NCBI GenBank assembly: GCA_964057225.1
Contig: OZ059900.1
Span: 26,055,638-26,119,637, forward strand
DNA length: 64,000 nt
Source: Auanema rhodensis
Lineage: Eukaryota > Nematoda > Chromadorea > Rhabditida > Rhabditidae
Direction of reading: 5' to 3'
The translations under genes were made by a program, and so were the position numbers. Below the pieces are notes generated by a model, which did no database searches, was not told the origin of the DNA, and was given only the letters and a program-made list of their open reading frames with translations. Below are positions 35,230 to 49,934 of the stretch, in pieces; within the stretch, counting starts at the first letter, position 1; each line of letters opens with the position of its first letter.

Positions 35230-37282
35230 TTTGTCGTGAAAGTGGAACTAGACGTTGTACGAACAATTTTGAGCTAGGTTTCATTGACATTGCATGAGTT
35301 TGAACACATGCAATCGTAAGTCAAAACCTTGTTTACAGCGAAATTTCCAAAAACTGGTTTTCCAGCATAATAAAATATTTCTCATGGGAAAAACTGTGTT
35401 TTTGTATTTTTCTAGTGTTCAGCATGTAAAATGCTTCATTTTAATATGTAACACGCTGAAATTCGTTGCATTTGACGACTCATATGAACAAAAATCGATT
35501 TAATCAATATTAGCCATAAGGGGCGTGCCCTCAGAATATGCTAATTTCCTTAATTTTCTAACCCCTGTTTTTTTGTCGTGAAAGTGGAACTAGACGTTGT
35601 ACGAACAATTTTGAGCTAAGTTTCATTGACATTGCATGAGTTTGAACACATGAAATCGTAAGTCAAAACCTTGTTTACAGCGAAATTTCCAAAAACTGGT
35701 TTTCCAGCATAATAAAATATTTCTCATGAGAAATACTGTGTTTTTGTATTTTTTTAATGTTCAGCATGTAAAACGCTTCATTTTGATATGTAAAACGCTG
35801 AAATTCGTTGCATTTGACGACTCATATGAACAAAAATCGATTTTATCAATATTAGCCATAAGGGGCGTGCCCTCAGAATATGCTAATTTCCTTAATTTTC
35901 TAACCCCTGTTTTTTTGTCGTGAAAGTGGAACTAGACGTTGTACGAACAATTTTGAGCTAGGTTTCATTGACATTGCATGAGTTTGAACACATGAAATCG
36001 TAAGTCAAAAACCTTGTTTACAGCGAAATTTCCAAAAACTGGTTTTCCAGCATAATACAATATTTCTCAAGGGAAAAACTGTGTTTTTATATTTTTCTAG
36101 TGTTCAGCATGTAAAATGCTTCATTTTAGTATGTAACACGCTGAAATTCGTTGCATTTGACGACTCATATGAACAAAAATCGATTTTATCAATATTAGCC
36201 ATAAGGGGCGTGCCCTCAGAATATGCTAATTTCCTTAATTTTCTAACCCCTGTTTTTTTGTCGTGAAAGTGGAACTAGACGTTGTACGAACAGTTTTGAG
36301 CTAGGTTTCATTGACATTGCATGAGTTTGAACACATGAAATCGTAAGTCAAAACCTTGTTTACAGCGAAATTTCCAAAAACTGGTTTTCCAGCATAATAA
36401 AATATTTCTCATGGGAAATACTGTGTTTTTGTAGTTTTTCAGTGTTCAGCATGTAAAATGCTTCATTTTAGTATGTAACACGCTGAAATTCGTTGCATTT
36501 GACGACTCATATGAACAAAAATCGATTTAATCAATATTAGCCATAAGGGGCGTGCCCTCAGAATATGCTAATTTCCTTAATTTTCTAACCCCTGTTTTTT
36601 TGTCGTGAAAGTGAAACTAGACGTTGTACAAACAATTTTGAGCTAGGTTTCATTGACATTGCATGAGTTTGAACACATGAAATCGTAAGTCAAAACCTTG
36701 TTTACAGCGAAATTTCCAAAAACTGGTTTTCCAGCATAATACAATATTTCTCATGGGAAATACTGTGTTTTTATATTTTTCTAGTGTTCAGCATGTAAAA
36801 TGCTTCATTTTAGTATGTAACACGCTGAAATTCGTTGCATTTGACGACTCATATGAACAAAAATCGATTTTATCAATATTAGCCATAAGGGGCGTGCCCT
36901 CAGAATATGCTAATTTCCTTAATTTTCTAACCCCTGTTTTTTTGTCGTGAAAGTGGAACTAGACGTTGTACGAACAGTTTTGAGCTAGGTTTCATTGACA
37001 TTGCATGAGTTTGAACACATGAAATCGTAAGTCAAAACCTTGTTTACAGCGAAATTTCCAAAAACTGGTTTTCCAGCATAATAAAATATTTCTCATGGGA
37101 AATACTGTGTTTTTGTATTTTTTCAGTGTTCAGCATGTAAAATGCTTCATTTTAGTATGTAACACGCTGAAATTCGTTGCATTTGACGACTCATATGAAC
37201 AAAAATCGATTTAATCAATATTAGCCATAAGGGGCGTGCCCTCAGAATATGCTAATTTCCTTAATTTTCTAACCCCTGTTTT
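35230..37282 (+). repeat. 6-mer module E B C' D C D (units 104-109)
   Basis: It has an extra A in GTCAAAAACC near 36008, so the length is 2,053 bp. The D-to-C junction holds GTGAAACTAG near 36611, a private change shared with 43451. That ties C' D C D here to 42754-44121. Confidence 0.85.
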
Positions 37283-40016
37283 TTTGTCGTGAAAGTGGAA
37301 CTAGACGTTGTACGAACAATTTTGAGCTAGGTTTCATTGACATTGCATGAGTTTGAACACATGAAATCGTAAGTCAAAACCTTGTTTACAGCGAAATTTC
37401 CAAAAACTGGTTTTCCAGCATAATAAAATATTTCTCATGGGAAATACTGTGTTTTTGTATTTTTTTAGTGTTCAGCATGTAAAATGCGTCATTTTAGTAT
37501 GTAAAACGCTGAAATTCGTTGCATTTGACGACTCATATGAACAAAAATCGATTTTATCAATATTAGCCATAAGGGGCGTGCCCTCAGAATATGCTAATTT
37601 CCTTAATTTTCTAACCCCTGTTTTTTTGTCGTGAAAGTGGAACTAGACGTTGTACGAACAATTTTGAGCTAAGTTTCATTGACATTGCATGAGTTTGAAC
37701 ACATGAAATCGTAAGTCAAAACCTTGTTTACAGCGAAATTTCCAAAAACTGGTTTTCCAGCATAATAAAATATTTCTCATGAGAAATACTGTGTTTTTGT
37801 ATTTTTTTAATGTTCAGCATGTAAAATGCTTCATTTTGATATGTAAAACGCTGAAATTCGTTGCATTTGACGATTCATATGAACAAAAATCGATTTTATC
37901 AATATTAGCCATAAGGGGCGTGCCCTCAGAATATGCTAATTTCCTTAATTTTCTAACCCCTGTTTTTTGTCGTGAAAGTGGAACTAGACGTTGTACGAAC
38001 AATTTTGAGCAAGGTTTCATTGACATTGCATGAGTTTGAACACATGAAATCGTAAGTCAAAACCTTGTTTACAGCGAAATTTCCAAAAACTGGTTTTCCA
38101 GCATAATACAATATTTCTCATGGGAAATACTGTGTTTTTATATTTTTCTAGTGTTCAGCATATAAAATGCTTCATTTTAGTATGTAACACGCTGAAATTC
38201 GTTGCATTTGACGACTCATATGAACAAAAATCGATTTTATCAATATTAGCCATAAGGGGCGTGCCCTCAGAATATGCTAATTTCCTTAATTTTCTAACCC
38301 CTGTTTTTTTGTCGTGAAAGTGGAACTAGACGTTGTACGAACAGTTTTGAGCTAGGTTTCATTGACATTGCATGAGTTTGAACACATGAAATCGTAAGTC
38401 AAAACCTTGTTTACAGCGAAATTTCCAAAAACTGGTTTTCCAGCATAATAAAATATTTCTCATGGGAAATACTGTGTTTTTGTATTTTTTCAGTGTTCAG
38501 CATGTAAAATGCTTCATTTTAGTATGTAACACGCTGAAATTCGTTGCATTTGACGACTCATATGAACAAAAATCGATTTAATCAATATTAGCCATAAGGG
38601 GCGTGCCCTCAGAATATGCTAATTTCCTTAATTTTCTAACCCCTGTTTTTTTGTCGTGAAAGTGGAACTAGACGTTGTACGAACAATTTTGAGCTAGGTT
38701 TCATTGACATTGCATGAGTTTGAACACATGAAATCGTAAGTCAAAACCTTGTTTACAGCGAAATTTCCAAAAACTGGTTTTCCAGCATAATAAAATATTT
38801 CTCATGGGAAATACTGTGTTTTTGTATTTTTTTAGTGTTCAGCATGTAAAATGCGTCATTTTAGTATGTAAAACGCTGAAATTCGTTGCATTTGACGACT
38901 CATATGAACAAAAATCGATTTTATCAATATTAGCCATAAGGGGCGTGCCCTCAGAATATGCTAATTTCCTTAATTTTCTAACCCCTGTTTTTTTGTCGTG
39001 AAAGTGGAACTAGACGTTGTACGAACAATTTTGAGCTAAGTTTCATTGACATTGCATGAGTTTGAACACATGAAATCGTAAGTCAAAACCTTGTTTACAG
39101 CGAAATTTCCAAAAACTGGTTTTCCAGCATAATAAAATATTTCTCATGAGAAATACTGTGTTTTTGTATTTTTTTAATGTTCAGCATGTAAAATGCTTCA
39201 TTTTGATATGTAAAACGCTGAAATTCGTTGCATTTGACGATTCATATGAACAAAAATCGATTTTATCAATATTAGCCATAAGGGGCGTGCCCTCAGAATA
39301 TGCTAATTTCCTTAATTTTCTAACCCCTGTTTTTTGTCGTGAAAGTGGAACTAGACGTTGTACGAACAATTTTGAGCAAGGTTTCATTGACATTGCATGA
39401 GTTTGAACACATGAAATCGTAAGTCAAAACCTTGTTTACAGCGAAATTTCCAAAAACTGGTTTTCCAGCATAATACAATATTTCTCATGGGAAATACTGT
39501 GTTTTTATATTTTTCTAGTGTTCAGCATATAAAATGCTTCATTTTAGTATGTAACACGCTGAAATTCGTTGCATTTGACGACTCATATGAACAAAAATCG
39601 ATTTTATCAATATTAGCCATAAGGGGCGTGCCCTCAGAATATGCTAATTTCCTTAATTTTCTAACCCCTGTTTTTTTGTCGTGAAAGTGGAACTAGACGT
39701 TGTACGAACAGTTTTGAGCTAGGTTTCATTGACATTGCATGAGTTTGAACACATGAAATCGTAAGTCAAAACCTTGTTTACAGCGAAATTTCCAAAAACT
39801 GGTTTTCCAGCATAATAAAATATTTCTCATGGGAAATACTGTGTTTTTGTATTTTTTCAGTGTTCAGCATGTAAAATGCTTCATTTTAGTATGTAACACG
39901 CTGAAATTCGTTGCATTTGACGACTCATATGAACAAAAATCGATTTTATCAATATTAGCCATAAGGGGCGTGCCCTCAGAATATGCTAATTTCCTTAATT
40001 TTCTAACCCCTGTTTT
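37283..40016 (+). repeat. 4-mer V B C D in tandem (2 x 1,367 bp)
   Basis: Units 110-113 (37283-38649) and 114-117 (38650-40016). Each is 4 x 342 - 1 because the B unit ends with six T instead of seven (near 37965 and 39331). Both carry GACGATTCATATG, GAGCAAGG and CAGCATATAAAATGC. The second D ends in TTTTATC instead of TTTAATC, as does the D at 45301. Confidence 0.9.
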
Positions 40017-43000
40017 TTTGTCGTGAAAGTGGAACTAGACGTTGTACGAACAATTTTGAGCTAGGTTTCATTGACATTGCATGAGTTTGAACACATGCAA
40101 TCGTAAGTCAAAACCTTGTTTACAGCGAAATTTCCAAAAACTGGTTTTCCAGCATAATAAAATATTTCTCATGGGAAAAACTGTGTTTTTGTATTTTTCT
40201 AGTGTTCAGCATGTAAAATGCTTTATTTTAATATGTAACACGCTGAAATTCGTTGCATTTGACGACTCATATGAACAAAAATCGATTTAATCAATATTAG
40301 CCATAAGGGGCGTGCCCTCAGAATATGCTAATTTCCTTAATTTTCTAACCCCTGTTTTTTTGTCGTGAAAGTGGAACTAGACGTTGTACGAACAATTTTG
40401 AGCTAAGTTTCATTGACATTGCATGAGTTTGAACACATGAAATCGTAAGTCAAAACCTTGTTTACAGCGAAATTTCCAAAAACTGGTTTTCCAGCATAAT
40501 AAAATATTTCTCAAGGGAAAAACTGTGTTTTCATATTTTTCAAGTGTTCAGCATGTAAAATGCTTCATTTTAGTATGTAACACGCTGAAATTCCTTGCAT
40601 TTGACGACTCATATGAACAAAAATCGATTTAATCAATATTAGCCATAAGGGGCGTGCCCTCAGAATATGCTAATTTCCTTAATTTTCTAACCCCTGTTTT
40701 TTTGTCGTGAAAGTGGAACTAGACGTTGTACGAACAATTTTGAGCTAGGTTTCATTGACATTGCATGAGTTTGAACACATGAAATCGTAAGTCAAAACCT
40801 TGTTTACAGCGAAATTTCCAAAAACTGGTTTTCCAGCATAATAAAATATTTCTCATGAGAAATACTGTGTTTTTGTATTTTTTTAATGTTCAGCATGTAA
40901 AACGCTTCATTTTGATATGTAAAACGCTGAAATTCGTTGCATTTGACGACTCATATGAACAAAAATCGATTTTATCAATATTAGCCATAAGGGGCGTGCC
41001 CTCAGAATATGCTAATTTCCTTAATTTTCTAACCCCTGTTTTTTTGTCGTGAAAGTGGAACTAGACGTTGTACGAACAATTTTGAGCTAGGTTTCATTGA
41101 CATTGCATGAGTTTGAACACATGAAATCGTAAGTCAAAACCTTGTTTACAGCGAAATTTCCAAAAACTGGTTTTCCAGCATAATACAATATTTCTCATGG
41201 GAAATACTGTGTTTTTATATTTTTCTAGTGTTCAGCATGTAAAATGCTTCATTTTAGTATGTAACACGCTGAAATTCGTTGCATTTGACGACTCATATGA
41301 ACAAAAATCGATTTTATCAATATTAGCCATAAGGGGCGTGCCCTCAGAATATGCTAATTTCCTTAATTTTCTAACCCCTGTTTTTTTGTCGTGAAAGTGG
41401 AACTAGACGTTGTACGAACAGTTTTGAGCTAGGTTTCATTGACATTGCATGAGTTTGAACACATGAAATCGTAAGTCAAAACCTTGTTTACAGCGAAATT
41501 TCCAAAAACTGGTTTTCCAGCATAATAAAATATTTCTCATGGGAAATACTGTGTTTTTGTATTTTTTCAGTGTTCAGCATGTAAAATGCTTCATTTTAGT
41601 ATGTAACACGCTGAAATTCGTTGCATTTGACGACTCATATGAACAAAAATCGATTTAATCAATATTAGCCATAAGGGGCGTGCCCTCAGAATATGCTAAT
41701 TTCCTTAATTTTCTAACCCCTGTTTTTTTGTCGTGAAAGTGGAACTAGACGTTGTACGAACAATTTTGAACTAGGTTTCATTGACATTGCATGAGTTTGA
41801 ACACATGAAATCGTAAGTCAAAACCTTGTTTACAGCGAAATTTCCAAAAACTGGTTTTCCAGCATAATAAAATATTTCTCATGGGAAATACTGTGTTTTT
41901 GTATTTTTTTAGTGTTCAGCATGTAAAATGCGTCATTTTAGTATGTAAAACGCTGAAATTCGTTGCATTTGACGACTCATATGAACAAAAATCGATTTTA
42001 TCAATATTAGCCATAAGGGGCGTGCCCTCAGAATATGCTAATTTCCTTAATTCTCTAACCCCTGTTTTTTTGTCGTGAAAGTGGAACTAGACGTTGTACG
42101 AACAATTTTGAGCTAGGTTTCATTGACATTGCATGAGTTTGAACACATGAAATCGTAAGTCAAAACCTTGTTTACAGCGAAATTTCCAAAAACTGGTTTT
42201 CCAGCATATTAAAATATTTCTCAAGGGAAAAACTGTGTTTTCATATTTTTCAAGTGTTCAGCATGTAAAATGCTTCATTTTAGTATGTAACACGCTGAAA
42301 TTCCTTGCATTTGACGACTCATATGAACAAAAATCGATTTAATCAATATTAGCCATAAGGGGCATGCCCTCAGAATTTGCTAATTTCCTTATATTTCTAA
42401 CCCCTGTTTTTTTGTCGTGAAAGTGGAACTAGACGTTGTACGAACAATTTTGAGCTAGGTTTCATTGACATTGCATGAGTTTGAACACATGAAATCGTAA
42501 GTCAAAACCTTGTTTACAGCGAAATTTCCAAAAACTGGTTTTCCAGCATAATAAAATATTTCTCATGGGAAATACTGTGTTTTTGTATTTTTCTAGTGTT
42601 CAGCATGTAAAATGCTTCATTTTAGTATGTAACACGCTGAAATTTGTTGCATTTGACGACTCATATGAACAAAAATCGATTTAATCAATATTAGCCATAA
42701 GGGGCGTGCCCTCAGAATATGCTAATTTCCTTAATTTTCTAACCCCTGTTTTTTTGTCGTGAAAGTGGAACTAGACGTTGTACGAACAATTTTGAGCTAG
42801 GTTTCATTGACATTGCATGAGTTTGAACACATGAAATCGTAAGTCAAAAACCTTGTTTACAGCGAAATTTCCAAAAACTGGTTTTCCAGCATAATACAAT
42901 ATTTCTCAAGGGAAAAACTGTGTTTTTATATTTTTCTAGTGTTCAGCATGTAAAATGCTTCATTTTAGTATGTAACACGCTGAAATTCGTTGCATTTGAC

Positions 43001-45488
43001 GACTCATATGAACAAAAATCGATTTTATCAATATTAGCCATAAGGGGCGTGCCCTCAGAATATGCTAATTTCCTTAATTTTCTAACCCCTGTTTTTTTGT
43101 CGTGAAAGTGGAACTAGACGTTGTACGAACAGTTTTGAGCTAGGTTTCATTGACATTGCATGAGTTTGAACACATGAAATCGTAAGTCAAAACCTTGTTT
43201 ACAGCGAAATTTCCAAAAACTGGTTTTCCAGCATAATAAAATATTTCTCATGGGAAATACTGTGTTTTTGTATTTTTTCAGTGTTCAGCATGTAAAATGC
43301 TTCATTTTAGTATGTAACACGCTGAAATTCGTTGCATTTGACGACTCATATGAACAAAAATCGATTTAATCAATATTAGCCATAAGGGGCGTGCCCTCAG
43401 AATATGCTAATTTCCTTAATTTTCTAACCCCTGTTTTTTTGTCGTGAAAGTGAAACTAGACGTTGTACGAACAATTTTGAGCTAGGTTTCATTGACATTG
43501 CATGAGTTTGAACACATGAAATCGTAAGTCAAAACCTTGTTTACAGCGAAATTTCCAAAAACTGGTTTTCCAGCATAATACAATATTTCTCATGGGAAAT
43601 ACTGTGTTTTTATATTTTTCTAGTGTTCAGCATGTAAAATGCTTCATTTTAGTATGTAACACGCTGAAATTCGTTGCATTTGACGACTCATATGAACAAA
43701 AATCGATTTTATCAATATTAGCCATAAGGGGCGTGCCCTCAGAATATGCTAATTTCCTTAATTTTCTAACCCCTGTTTTTTTGTCGTGAAAGTGGAACTA
43801 GACGTTGTACGAACAGTTTTGAGCTAGGTTTCATTGACATTGCATGAGTTTGAACACATGAAATCGTAAGTCAAAACCTTGTTTACAGCGAAATTTCCAA
43901 AAACTGGTTTTCCAGCATAATAAAATATTTCTCATGGGAAATACTGTGTTTTTGTATTTTTTCAGTGTTCAGCATGTAAAATGCTTCATTTTAGTATGTA
44001 ACACGCTGAAATTCGTTGCATTTGACGACTCATATGAACAAAAATCGATTTAATCAATATTAGCCATAAGGGGCGTGCCCTCAGAATATGCTAATTTCCT
44101 TAATTTTCTAACCCCTGTTTTTTTGTCGTGAAAGTGGAACTAGACGTTGTACGAACAATTTTGAGCTAGGTTTCATTGACATTGCATGAGTTTGAACACA
44201 TGAAATCGTAAGTCAAAACCTTGTTTACAGCGAAATTTCCAAAAACTGGTTTTCCAGCATAATAAAATATTTCTCATGGGAAATACTGTGTTTTTGTATT
44301 TTTTTAGTGTTCAGCATGTAAAATGCGTCATTTTAGTATGTAAAACGCTGAAATTCGTTGCATTTGACGACTCATATGAACAAAAATCGATTTTATCAAT
44401 ATTAGCCATAAGGGGCGTGCCCTCAGAATATGCTAATTTCCTTAATTTTCTAACCCCTGTTTTTTTGTCGTGAAAGTGGAACTAGACGTTGTACGAACAA
44501 TTTTGAGCTAAGTTTCATTGACATTGCATGAGTTTGAACACATGAAATCGTAAGTCAAAACCTTGTTTACAGCGAAATTTCCAAAAACTGGTTTTCCAGC
44601 ATAATAAAATATTTCTCATGAGAAATACTGTGTTTTTGTATTTTTTTAATGTTCAGCATGTAAAATGCTTCATTTTGATATGTAAAACGCTGAAATTCGT
44701 TGCATTTGACGATTCATATGAACAAAAATCGATTTTATCAATATTAGCCATAAGGGGCGTGCCCTCAGAATATGCTAATTTCCTTAATTTTCTAACCCCT
44801 GTTTTTTGTCGTGAAAGTGGAACTAGACGTTGTACGAACAATTTTGAGCAAGGTTTCATTGACATTGCATGAGTTTGAACACATGAAATCGTAAGTCAAA
44901 ACCTTGTTTACAGCGAAATTTCCAAAAACTGGTTTTCCAGCATAATACAATATTTCTCATGGGAAATACTGTGTTTTTATATTTTTCTAGTGTTCAGCAT
45001 ATAAAATGCTTCATTTTAGTATGTAACACGCTGAAATTCGTTGCATTTGACGACTCATATGAACAAAAATCGATTTTATCAATATTAGCCATAAGGGGCG
45101 TGCCCTCAGAATATGCTAATTTCCTTAATTTTCTAACCCCTGTTTTTTTGTCGTGAAAGTGGAACTAGACGTTGTACGAACAGTTTTGAGCTAGGTTTCA
45201 TTGACATTGCATGAGTTTGAACACATGAAATCGTAAGTCAAAACCTTGTTTACAGCGAAATTTCCAAAAACTGGTTTTCCAGCATAATAAAATATTTCTC
45301 ATGGGAAATACTGTGTTTTTGTATTTTTTCAGTGTTCAGCATGTAAAATGCTTCATTTTAGTATGTAACACGCTGAAATTCGTTGCATTTGACGACTCAT
45401 ATGAACAAAAATCGATTTTATCAATATTAGCCATAAGGGGCGTGCCCTCAGAATATGCTAATTTCCTTAATTTTCTAACCCCTGTTTT
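40017..45488 (+). repeat. 16-mer HOR E F B C D V F G C' D C D V B C D (5,472 bp)
   Basis: Units 118-133. One +A (near 42848) and one -T (near 44805) cancel, giving exactly 16 x 342. The next module restarts the same series at 45489: E F B C D V and the left part of F match at an offset of 5,472 bp. Shared private changes include CAGCATATTAAAATATT (42206 and 47678) and TTTTGAACTAGG (41765 and 47237). Confidence 0.88.
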
Positions 45489-47540
45489 TTTGTCGTGAAA
45501 GTGGAACTAGACGTTGTACGAACAATTTTGAGCTAGGTTTCATTGACATTGCATGAGTTTGAACACATGCAATCGTAAGTCAAAACCTTGTTTACAGCGA
45601 AATTTCCAAAAACTGGTTTTCCAGCATAATAAAATATTTCTCATGGGAAAAACTGTGTTTTTGTATTTTTCTAGTGTTCAGCATGTAAAATGCTTTATTT
45701 TAATATGTAACACGCTGAAATTCGTTGCATTTGACGACTCATATGAACAAAAATCGATTTAATCAATATTAGCCATAAGGGGCGTGCCCTCAGAATATGC
45801 TAATTTCCTTAATTTTCTAACCCCTGTTTTTTTGTCGTGAAAGTGGAACTAGACGTTGTACGAACAATTTTGAGCTAAGTTTCATTGACATTGCATGAGT
45901 TTGAACACATGAAATCGTAAGTCAAAACCTTGTTTACAGCGAAATTTCCAAAAACTGGTTTTCCAGCATAATAAAATATTTCTCAAGGGAAAAACTGTGT
46001 TTTCATATTTTTCAAGTGTTCAGCATGTAAAATGCTTCATTTTAGTATGTAACACGCTGAAATTCCTTGCATTTGACGACTCATATGAACAAAAATCGAT
46101 TTAATCAATATTAGCCATAAGGGGCGTGCCCTCAGAATATGCTAATTTCCTTAATTTTCTAACCCCTGTTTTTTTGTCGTGAAAGTGGAACTAGACGTTG
46201 TACGAACAATTTTGAGCTAGGTTTCATTGACATTGCATGAGTTTGAACACATGAAATCGTAAGTCAAAACCTTGTTTACAGCGAAATTTCCAAAAACTGG
46301 TTTTCCAGCATAATAAAATATTTCTCATGAGAAATACTGTGTTTTTGTATTTTTTTAATGTTCAGCATGTAAAACGCTTCATTTTGATATGTAAAACGCT
46401 GAAATTCGTTGCATTTGACGACTCATATGAACAAAAATCGATTTTATCAATATTAGCCATAAGGGGCGTGCCCTCAGAATATGCTAATTTCCTTAATTTT
46501 CTAACCCCTGTTTTTTTGTCGTGAAAGTGGAACTAGACGTTGTACGAACAATTTTGAGCTAGGTTTCATTGACATTGCATGAGTTTGAACACATGAAATC
46601 GTAAGTCAAAACCTTGTTTACAGCGAAATTTCCAAAAACTGGTTTTCCAGCATAATACAATATTTCTCATGGGAAATACTGTGTTTTTATATTTTTCTAG
46701 TGTTCAGCATGTAAAATGCTTCATTTTAGTATGTAACACGCTGAAATTCGTTGCATTTGACGACTCATATGAACAAAAATCGATTTTATCAATATTAGCC
46801 ATAAGGGGCGTGCCCTCAGAATATGCTAATTTCCTTAATTTTCTAACCCCTGTTTTTTTGTCGTGAAAGTGGAACTAGACGTTGTACGAACAGTTTTGAG
46901 CTAGGTTTCATTGACATTGCATGAGTTTGAACACATGAAATCGTAAGTCAAAACCTTGTTTACAGCGAAATTTCCAAAAACTGGTTTTCCAGCATAATAA
47001 AATATTTCTCATGGGAAATACTGTGTTTTTGTATTTTTTCAGTGTTCAGCATGTAAAATGCTTCATTTTAGTATGTAACACGCTGAAATTCGTTGCATTT
47101 GACGACTCATATGAACAAAAATCGATTTAATCAATATTAGCCATAAGGGGCGTGCCCTCAGAATATGCTAATTTCCTTAATTTTCTAACCCCTGTTTTTT
47201 TGTCGTGAAAGTGGAACTAGACGTTGTACGAACAATTTTGAACTAGGTTTCATTGACATTGCATGAGTTTGAACACATGAAATCGTAAGTCAAAACCTTG
47301 TTTACAGCGAAATTTCCAAAAACTGGTTTTCCAGCATAATAAAATATTTCTCATGGGAAATACTGTGTTTTTGTATTTTTTTAGTGTTCAGCATGTAAAA
47401 TGCGTCATTTTAGTATGTAAAACGCTGAAATTCGTTGCATTTGACGACTCATATGAACAAAAATCGATTTTATCAATATTAGCCATAAGGGGCGTGCCCT
47501 CAGAATATGCTAATTTCCTTAATTCTCTAACCCCTGTTTT

Positions 47541-47882
47541 TTTGTCGTGAAAGTGGAACTAGACGTTGTACGAACAATTTTGAGCTAGGTTTCATTGACA
47601 TTGCATGAGTTTGAACACATGAAATCGTAAGTCAAAACCTTGTTTACAGCGAAATTTCCAAAAACTGGTTTTCCAGCATATTAAAATATTTCTCAAGGAA
47701 AAAACTGTGTTTTCATATTTTTCAAGTGTTCAGCATGTAAAATGCTTCATTTTAATATGTAACACGCTGAAATTCGTTGCATTTGACGACTCATATGAAC
47801 AAAAATCGATTTAATCAATATTAGCCATAAGGGGCGTGCCCTCAGAATATGCTAATTTCCTTAATTTTCTAACCCCTGTTTT
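47541..47882 (+). repeat. Chimeric unit F/E (unit 140)
   Basis: F markers (TCAAGG, TTTTCATATTTTTCAAG) run to about 47730, then E markers (CATTTTAATATG, AAATTCGTTGC) from about 47750. The intact order F G E B C' is at 34546-36256. Loss of two registers between F and E gives this unit. Confidence 0.83.
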
Positions 47883-49251
47883 TTTGTCGTGAAAGTGGAA
47901 CTAGACGTTGTACGAACAATTTTGAGCTAAGTTTCATTGACATTGCATGAGTTTGAACACATGAAATCGTAAGTCAAAACCTTGTTTACAGCGAAATTTC
48001 CAAAAACTGGTTTTCCAGCATAATAAAATATTTCTCATGAGAAATACTGTGTTTTTGTATTTTTTTAATGTTCAGCATGTAAAACGCTTCATTTTGATAT
48101 GTAAAACGCTGAAATTCGTTGCATTTGACGACTCATATGAACAAAAATCGATTTTATCAATATTAGCCATAAGGGGCGTGCCCTCAGAATATGCTAATTT
48201 CCTTAATTTTCTAACCCCTGTTTTTTTGTCGTGAAAGTGGAACTAGACGTTGTACGAACAATTTTGAGCTAGGTTTCATTGACATTGCATGAGTTTGAAC
48301 ACATGAAATCGTAAGTCAAAAACCTTGTTTACAGCGAAATTTCCAAAAACTGGTTTTCCAGCATAATACAATATTTCTCAAGGGAAAAACTGTGTTTTTA
48401 TATTTTTCTAGTGTTCAGCATGTAAAATGCTTCATTTTAGTATGTAACACGCTGAAATTCGTTGCATTTGACGACTCATATGAACAAAAATCGATTTTAT
48501 CAATATTAGCCATAAGGGGCGTGCCCTCAGAATATGCTAATTTGCTTAATTTTCTAACCCCTGTTTTTTTGTCGTGAAAGTGGAACTAGACGTTGTACGA
48601 ACAGTTTTGAGCTAGGTTTCATTGACATTGCATGAGTTTGAACACATGAAATCGTAAGTCAAAACCTTGTTTACAGCGAAATTTCCAAAAACTGGTTTTC
48701 CAGCATAATAAAATATTTCTCATGGGAAATACTGTGTTTTTGTATTTTTTCAGTGTTCAGCATGTAAAATGCTTCATTTTAGTATGTAACACGCTGAAAT
48801 TCGTTGCATTTGACGACTCATATGAACAAAAATCGATTTAATCAATATTAGCCATAAGGGGCGTGCCCTCAGAATATGCTAATTTCCTTAATTTTCTAAC
48901 CCCTGTTTTTTTGTCGTGAAAGTGGAACTAGACGTTGTACGAACAATTTTGAGCTAGGTTTCATTGACATTGCATGAGTTTGAACACATGAAATCGTAAG
49001 TCAAAACCTTGTTTACAGCGAAATTTCCAAAAACTGGTTTTCCAGCATAATAAAATATTTCTCATGGGAAATACTGTGTTTTTGTATTTTTTTAGTGTTC
49101 AGCATGTAAAATGCGTCATTTTAGTATGTAAAACGCTGAAATTCGTTGCATTTGACGACTCATATGAACAAAAATCGATTTTATCAATATTAGCCATAAG
49201 GGGCGTGCCCTCAGAATATGCTAATTTCCTTAATTTTCTAACCCCTGTTTT

Positions 49252-49592
49252 TTTGTCGTGAAAGTGGAACTAGACGTTGTACGAACAATTTTGAGCTAAG
49301 TTTCATTGATATGCATGAGTTTGAACACATGAAATCGTAAGTCAAAACCTTGTTTACAGCGAAATTTCCAAAAACTGGTTTTCCAGCATAATAAAATATT
49401 TCTCATGAGAAATACTGTGTTTTTATATTTTTCTAGTGTTCAGCATGTAAAATGCTCCATTTTAGTATGTAACACGCTGAAATTCGTTGCATTTGACGAC
49501 TCATATGAACAAAAATCGATTTTATCAATATTAGCCATAAGGGGCGTGCCCTCAGAATATGCTAATTTCCTTAATTTTCTAACCCCTGTTTT
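49252..49592 (+). repeat. Chimeric unit B/C (unit 145, 341 bp)
   Basis: B entry GAGCTAAG and CATGAGAAATACTG, then C body TTTTTATATTTTTCTAG and GTAACACGC, followed by a D. It replaces B-C in a V-B-C-D series. It also has CATTGATATGCATG (-1) and GCTCCATTTTAG, both unique in the window. Confidence 0.83.
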
Positions 49593-49934
49593 TTTGTCGT
49601 GAAAGTGGAACTAGACGTTGTACGAACAGTTTTGAGCTAGGTTTCATTGACATTGCATGAGTTTGAACACATGAAATCGTAAGTCAAAACCTTGTTTACA
49701 GCGAAATTTCCAAAAACTGGTTTTCCAGCATAATAAAATATTTCTCATGGGATATACTGTGTTTTTGTATTTTTTCAGTGTTCAGCATGTAAAATGCTTC
49801 ATTTTAGTATGTAACACGCTGAAATTCGTTGCATTTGACGACTCATATGAACAAAAATCGATTTAATCAATATTAGCCATAAGGGGCGTGCCCTCAGAAT
49901 ATGCTAATTTCCTTAATTTTCTAACCCCTGTTTT

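Larger units (their letters stand above)
45489..49934 (+). repeat. Partial 16-mer with two fused units (units 134-146)
   Basis: The order is E F B C D V (F/E) B C' D V (B/C) D. Unit 140 starts as F (TCAAGG, TTTTCATATTTTTCAAG) and ends as E (TTTTAATATG, ATTCGTTGC). Unit 145 starts as B (CATGAGAAAT) and continues as C (TTTTTATATTTTTCTAG). Length is preserved in register except for a -1 at CATTGATATGCATG near 49310 and a +A near 48318. Confidence 0.85.
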
